Shown here: positions 5,747-5,750 of the stretch, in pieces
How positions within the stretch are numbered: position 1 is the first letter of the stretch
Layout of the letters: each line of letters starts with the position of its first letter
NCBI GenBank assembly: GCA_023423675.1
Contig: JAFAFD010000224.1
Coordinates: forward strand, 1 to 5,750
Length of the DNA stretch: 5,750 bases
From: Pseudomonadota bacterium
GTDB taxonomy: Bacteria; Pseudomonadota; Gammaproteobacteria; Xanthomonadales; Xanthomonadaceae
Reading direction: 5' to 3'
Notes under the pieces: model-generated
Told to the model about the DNA's origin: nothing
Databases searched by the model: none
The model's input: the letters and a program-made list of their open reading frames with translations, nothing else
Position numbers and translations under genes: made by a program

Positions 5747-5750
5747 AGAG

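Noticed and set aside
1..5750. Search for mobile elements, CRISPR arrays, tRNA/rRNA genes, or a defence or toxin-antitoxin system
   Set aside because: No repeats of array type, no transposase or recombinase motifs, no tRNA-like cloverleaf, and the gene content is fully explained by transport and decarboxylation.

Overview
The window is high-GC DNA with strong codon bias, and every gene I can support lies on the + strand. The protein styles (a Pseudomonas LdcA-like decarboxylase, a DcaP-like porin, GGAGG-type ribosome binding sites) suggest a gammaproteobacterium of the Xanthomonadaceae, most likely Stenotrophomonas. That genus assignment is an inference from protein resemblance and base composition, not a database match.

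Layout: (1) positions 1-48 are the last codons of an unidentified upstream gene, followed by a perfect 13-bp hairpin (75-108) that probably ends its transcript. (2) Positions 109-562 hold no convincing gene. They carry a dense cluster of regulatory-looking elements (158-278), including a perfect FNR/ANR-type box TTGAT-N4-ATCAA (196-209) about 41 bp upstream of the expected start point of a weak -10 element (231-236). A leader of about 320 nt with several hairpins follows. (3) Positions 563-5737 hold three closely spaced genes: a DcaP-like trimeric outer-membrane porin (563-1996), a 12-helix APC-family basic amino acid/polyamine antiporter of the AdiC/CadB type (2076-3428), and a large PLP-dependent Orn/Lys/Arg decarboxylase most like Pseudomonas LdcA (3449-5737). 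(4) The last ten bases contain a strong Shine-Dalgarno sequence (GGAGGT), so a fourth gene may begin just beyond the window.

Taken together, the three genes look like an amino-acid-dependent acid resistance (or lysine catabolism) operon. The porin would let substrate and/or product cross the outer membrane. The antiporter would exchange extracellular basic amino acid for intracellular polyamine. The decarboxylase would consume a cytoplasmic proton per turnover. The antiporter resembles AdiC (arginine/agmatine) over much of its length, but three pocket positions match CadB (lysine/cadaverine). The decarboxylase resembles LdcA more than AdiA. I therefore favour lysine/cadaverine, which would fit the lysine-decarboxylase-positive phenotype used to identify S. 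maltophilia. The upstream FNR-type box suggests induction at low oxygen. The least usual points are the porin inside this operon and the FNR-type control region. I found no mobile element, CRISPR array, RNA gene or defence system.
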